Shown here: positions 8,301 to 10,149 of the stretch, piece after piece | Layout: every line of letters starts with the position of its first letter | Position numbering within the stretch: the stretch's first letter is position 1 | Assembly: GCA_047626155.1 (NCBI GenBank) | Contig: JBLHRR010000180.1 | Location: 1 to 10,149 of the forward strand | DNA length: 10,149 nucleotides | Source: CALGLS01 sp047626155 | GTDB lineage: Bacteria > Bacteroidota > Bacteroidia > Chitinophagales > Saprospiraceae | Reading direction: 5' to 3' | Notes under the pieces: model-generated | What the model saw: the letters and a program-made list of their open reading frames with translations, nothing else | What the model was told of the DNA's origin: nothing | Database searches by the model: none | Translations under genes and position numbers: made by a program

Positions 8301-9827
8301 GAAGAGGTAGATAGTTTGAATTTTGAAGGAGCTAATGCAGGATTAGATTTAATAACAAATGAATTGCACATAGGTGGTGTTCCTTTTATTGCAGTAGCTG
8401 ACGCTCAGGTATTTCCAGATAATGGAGATGTAAAGGTATTACCGGGAGGGAAAATTCCAAGTTTGGAAAATGCAAAAATCATTGCAGACACAAAGAACAA
8501 ATATCATGTCTTCAATAAAGCGAAGGTTGATATTTTAGCAAGAAATAAATACACTGCTTCTGGATTCTATGAATATCCTGTTGGAGAAAAAATGCAGGAA
8601 ATAAAGTTTACAGATATAGGTGCTTCTGACAAAAGAAAAGTGAAGAAAGGAAAGGGTGGAATTACCTTTGCAAATACGACGGTTGATCATTTGTACATTG
8701 ATACTCCTTTAAGTTTCAAAGGCGAAATCAGCTTGAGAGCAGATGAAGCGAATTTGTCATTTGATGGTTTTGCCCAAATGGATTTTGCAGGGTATCAATC
8801 AAATTGGTTTAAGTTTGAAGATTTGGCAGACCGAAAAAATCTTCAAGTGACTTACGATAATGACTTGGTGAATTATAAAGGTGATAAAGCATTCACAGGA
8901 ATTTTTGCAAATCGTTCTGATGGGAAATTATATCCTTCGTTTATGTCTGCCTTGAAAACACCATCTGATAATGATGTTTTTGTTTGCACTGGCTTGATGG
9001 ATTTTAATCCAGAATTGCAACAATATGCTTTCGGAGATTCTGTCAGAATTGTTTCTGGAACAAAGCAGGGCCAATTGATGTCCTTAGATAAAGAGGGAAA
9101 TACGACAGTTGAAGGTCGTTTTGCTGTAGGGCCTACTCACCGATATGCTAATACTCAAGTTGTAGGAAAAGCGAAAATAGAAAAAGGGGAAGAAATCAGA
9201 AACTTCGAATTTATGGCAGGAATGAATATTCATATTCCTGAGAAATTGATGTCCATCATTTATAGAGCTTTTAATGAGAATAGTTTTCAACTATTGTCTA
9301 CCAGCTATAAAAAGGATGCTTTCTATGAAATGGTTTTAGCCAACTGGATTCCGGAAACGCGTGCCATGAAAACGGCTCTAGCTGAATTAATATCATATGA
9401 TGAACTTCGAATCCCTCAGGATTACAACGATTTTACGTTTACCTTTTCTAAATTACCGATGCTTTGGAATAAAGATTATCAATCCTTCCTTTCTGCAAAA
9501 AGTAAAATAAGCTTGAATAGTATTAACAAAGCGATTTTCAATAAAGAGGTAGAAGCTTATGTGGAATTTCGAAAATATAGAGAAGAAGAAGATGGGCTTA
9601 CTTTGTATTTAGTTGCACCAAATGGTTTGTACTATTATTTCAATTACAGGAACAGTATTTTGAGTACCTGTTCAGATGATGAGCAATACATGTCTTTACT
9701 GGGGGATATGTCAGATAAAGAATTGAAGAAGAAAGTGAAAGGTAGGGATGATGATTATGAAATCCAAAGAGTCTCAATCAGTCGTGCAAAACAATTTGTA
9801 AACCGAGTGAAAGAGGGGAGGAAGTAA
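5364..9827 (+). CDS. Giant exported beta-rich protein, paralog B (function unknown)
   Basis: This 1487-residue protein is a collinear paralog of the one at 385-4911, and I do not recognise the family. I chose ATG 5364 because it begins a normal signal peptide (MKLNNFVSISLMLVFPLLAI, cleavage probably near GNPA). The open frame extends to GTG 5274, but those 30 extra codons are rich in Pro/Thr/Ser, read like intergenic DNA and would bury the signal peptide. Shared features include SNEMVNRKLAATPYF in the N-terminal helices, RGDRGSNRNPFF at 385-396, a winged-helix-like segment ~456-528, the same beta ladder, and a C-terminal domain ending in GRK. One block (SIASRIENTAGVLLIDAP onward) is 32 of 48 identical to paralog A by hand alignment; the N-terminal part is clearly more diverged. 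It has eight cysteines against two in paralog A, four of them at residues 151, 176, 186 and 228. There is no lipobox or later membrane helix. A good terminator follows 78 bases after the stop. Confidence 0.92.
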   Translation: MKLNNFVSISLMLVFPLLAIGNPASRFPENRVEFMKELKLYLLSTKKKEAISAYDYFEQQLSSGLYTDPEVSRIIAVSNEMVNRKLAATPYFTDFLKSVTALKKNKNNHFLFDSWNQTLNDLLLSKSETAGTSFREMLSFSILYFEKGLLCNAGASISWRAEANAKFFTLLEGEPCLRFEETDLVCFKRDKEMRIGGTSGAYFPAEKRWRGKGGMVTWARVGQADVLCEFDVFDIPLGKGVYKIEKAWLSYADYFGTEKVEGTFSDNLKGQQQKKTGNYPVFESASKQLVMPFGKSNITFKGGIQLKGSTLYGIGNEQSSAYLKGYGSNDSFSFEARGSRFVMDKNSRIAGEEVAAAIFFGRDSVYHPSIKFKFLFEKNRLTLQRGDRGSNRNPFFNSLTQTNIDSERLDWDLRTNEVIVNEKNTSIGNTNKKVTFESAQYYSEHDYRRLQSVASVHPLAVLKSLSDKEKSKSVSAEKYAQTINTRFDVSTINSLIYDLVAKGYILYDKKTKQIQVLDKVFHYCDASQERIDYDVLKLVSESDKTNAKIMLEESVVVANSVDVVEFSPLQKVAAQPLKGKVKMGKNRSLTFNGKLYAGLATFRGTAFNFNYEPFTMDLDSVTYYDLFVQTGEKDAQGNPEAFSIASRIENTAGVLLIDAPFNKSGREDIATFPAFKTTAPAYVYYDFEETLEGCYKRDSFHFKLHPFTLNNLDHFSAENFHFKGQMVSAGIFPEFEETMVLNEEDHSLGFKHEVPAEGYATYGKGHFKGKMDLSNEGLRAAGTITYKWATIDSEDLVFKPNQMTATANSFSITEDLQNGIPNVLGTGISIDWHPQKDSMYIKALDAPFQLFDSEENRLMDLLILTPDGVKGRGVFEWKLGALESNLFNLGAKTISADTANLAVKVKGFGELALHTNNVSSEMDFSGNIAFVQANSDTVTTDFPNNKYRTSMNAFNWDFGKEQITFLTGTDKLGSFVALSEEVDSLNFEGANAGLDLITNELHIGGVPFIAVADAQVFPDNGDVKVLPGGKIPSLENAKIIADTKNKYHVFNKAKVDILARNKYTASGFYEYPVGEKMQEIKFTDIGASDKRKVKKGKGGITFANTTVDHLYIDTPLSFKGEISLRADEANLSFDGFAQMDFAGYQSNWFKFEDLADRKNLQVTYDNDLVNYKGDKAFTGIFANRSDGKLYPSFMSALKTPSDNDVFVCTGLMDFNPELQQYAFGDSVRIVSGTKQGQLMSLDKEGNTTVEGRFAVGPTHRYANTQVVGKAKIEKGEEIRNFEFMAGMNIHIPEKLMSIIYRAFNENSFQLLSTSYKKDAFYEMVLANWIPETRAMKTALAELISYDELRIPQDYNDFTFTFSKLPMLWNKDYQSFLSAKSKISLNSINKAIFNKEVEAYVEFRKYREEEDGLTLYLVAPNGLYYYFNYRNSILSTCSDDEQYMSLLGDMSDKELKKKVKGRDDDYEIQRVSISRAKQFVNRVKEGRK
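6729..6947 (+). other. Winged-helix-like segment inside paralog B (residues ~456-528)
   Basis: This is the counterpart of the segment in paralog A and sits at almost the same residue number. It has a helix (PLAVLKSLSDKEK), a helix with SAEKYAQTINTRF, a third helix with DVSTINSLIYDLVAKGY, then the wing-like ILYDKKTKQIQVLDK. The pattern DV[ST]-x-IxSLxYDLVA[QK]G is nearly the same in both proteins, which shows selection on the fold. The winged-helix assignment is by eye only. Confidence 0.4.
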
Positions 9828-9862
9828 ATAAACTCAATGTTAGAAGAAAATATAATTCGGGG

Positions 9863-9874
9863 AGATCTCCTCTG
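9863..9874. repeat. AGATCTCCTCTG, right copy of the repeat flanking paralog B
   Basis: Identical to 5173-5184. Here the sequence is embedded in GGAGATCTCC (9861-9870), a perfect 10-base palindrome, 33 bases beyond the stop codon. It could be a protein-binding site or a footprint of the event that duplicated the gene. Confidence 0.5.
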
Positions 9875-9904
9875 ATAAAATAAAATTTAGGTGACTTAGC
9901 TTTA

Positions 9905-9940
9905 TGCACCTGTGGATTAGTTTCCGCAGGTGTATTTTTT
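9905..9940 (+). terminator. Rho-independent terminator after paralog B
   Basis: The arms 9905-9916 and 9923-9934 form a 12-bp stem, with two G-U wobbles (9906/9933 and 9913/9926), around the 6-base loop TTAGTT. The stem is followed at once by six T residues (9935-9940). This is a textbook intrinsic terminator and ends the transcript of paralog B, 78 bases after its stop codon. Confidence 0.88.
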
Positions 9941-10100
9941 ATTATATCAAAATTGTCATTCTATTTTAAACTGCACATATATAATTATAAATTAATTGTC
10001 AGGCTTTATATAAACTATAGCTTAAGTAAGTTTTTTATTGATTATAGATATTTTGAATATAGTAGGATGATTTTAATCAAATCGGACAAATAAACTGTTA
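9941..10100. other. Very AT-rich non-coding spacer
   Basis: About 160 bases with long A/T runs such as TATATAATTATAAATTAATT. The octamer AATTGTCA occurs at 9951-9958 and 9994-10001, 43 bases apart. No open reading frame of note and no full TAnnTTTG box were found. It separates the terminator from whatever lies beyond the window. Confidence 0.5.
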
Positions 10101-10103
10101 CGC

Positions 10104-10127
10104 CCTCTACCTTTTTTAGGGTAGAGG
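10104..10127. other. Isolated 8-bp hairpin near window end
   Basis: CCTCTACC (10104-10111) and GGTAGAGG (10120-10127) form a perfect 8-bp stem around the 8-base loop TTTTTTAG. No T-tract follows on either strand, so it does not look like a standard terminator. It may belong to the leader or regulatory region of the next gene, or be the end of a small repeat element; the window ends 22 bases later. Confidence 0.5.
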
Positions 10128-10149
10128 AAAACCAAACTTTGTTAAAACG

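Noticed and set aside
7766..8371. 201-codon open frame on the minus strand
   Set aside because: It lies wholly inside paralog B, which has strong paralog support over this same stretch. The antisense translation has no recognisable domain, so it is a shadow frame.
9889..9911. AGGTG (9889-9893) could pair with CACCT (9907-9911) as an alternative to the terminator stem
   Set aside because: The alternative is only 5 bp against a 12-bp terminator stem and lies in a 3' untranslated region, so a regulatory switch is unlikely.

Overview
The window looks like chromosomal DNA of a Bacteroidota bacterium (Flavobacteriia, Cytophagia or Saprospiria type; I cannot be more precise). The reasons are an AT-rich composition, start codons without a clear Shine-Dalgarno sequence, a candidate TAnnTTTG-type -7 promoter box, a PrmA C-terminus of Bacteroidota flavour, and very large exported beta-rich proteins of a kind I associate with this phylum. 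I see no tRNA, rRNA, CRISPR array, insertion sequence or phage gene.

Layout, all genes on the + strand: (1) positions 1-188 hold the last ~61 codons of a probable ribosomal protein L11 methyltransferase gene (prmA). (2) 189-384 is a repeat-rich intergenic stretch made of eroded direct and inverted repeats. (3) 385-4911 encodes an exported protein of 1508 residues that I do not recognise. (4) 4912-5363 is a 452-base gap with short repeats, a candidate promoter box and a small hairpin. (5) 5364-9827 encodes a second exported protein of 1487 residues, a full-length diverged paralog of the first. (6) 9828-10149 holds a strong rho-independent terminator, a very AT-rich spacer and an isolated 8-bp hairpin near the window edge.

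The two giant genes dominate the window. They are collinear from signal peptide to C-terminus. Both have a helical N-terminal part, a beta-rich part with a shared RGxRGSxRNPFF motif, a short helical segment that reads like a winged helix, a long ladder of beta-strand units carrying an [FYLAV]-x-G motif, and a conserved mixed C-terminal domain. They show no catalytic motif I can name, no lipobox, no transmembrane segment after the signal peptide and no obvious type IX secretion C-terminal domain. The likely reading is a tandem duplication producing two periplasmic or envelope-associated structural proteins, perhaps distantly like OstA/LptA- or TamB/AsmA-type beta folds. That reading is inference. 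The 452-base gap with its own candidate promoter box suggests that the second gene can be transcribed separately, and the terminator after it closes the unit. A 12-base repeat, AGATCTCCTCTG, lies on both sides of the second gene and may be a trace of the duplication or a shared regulatory palindrome.
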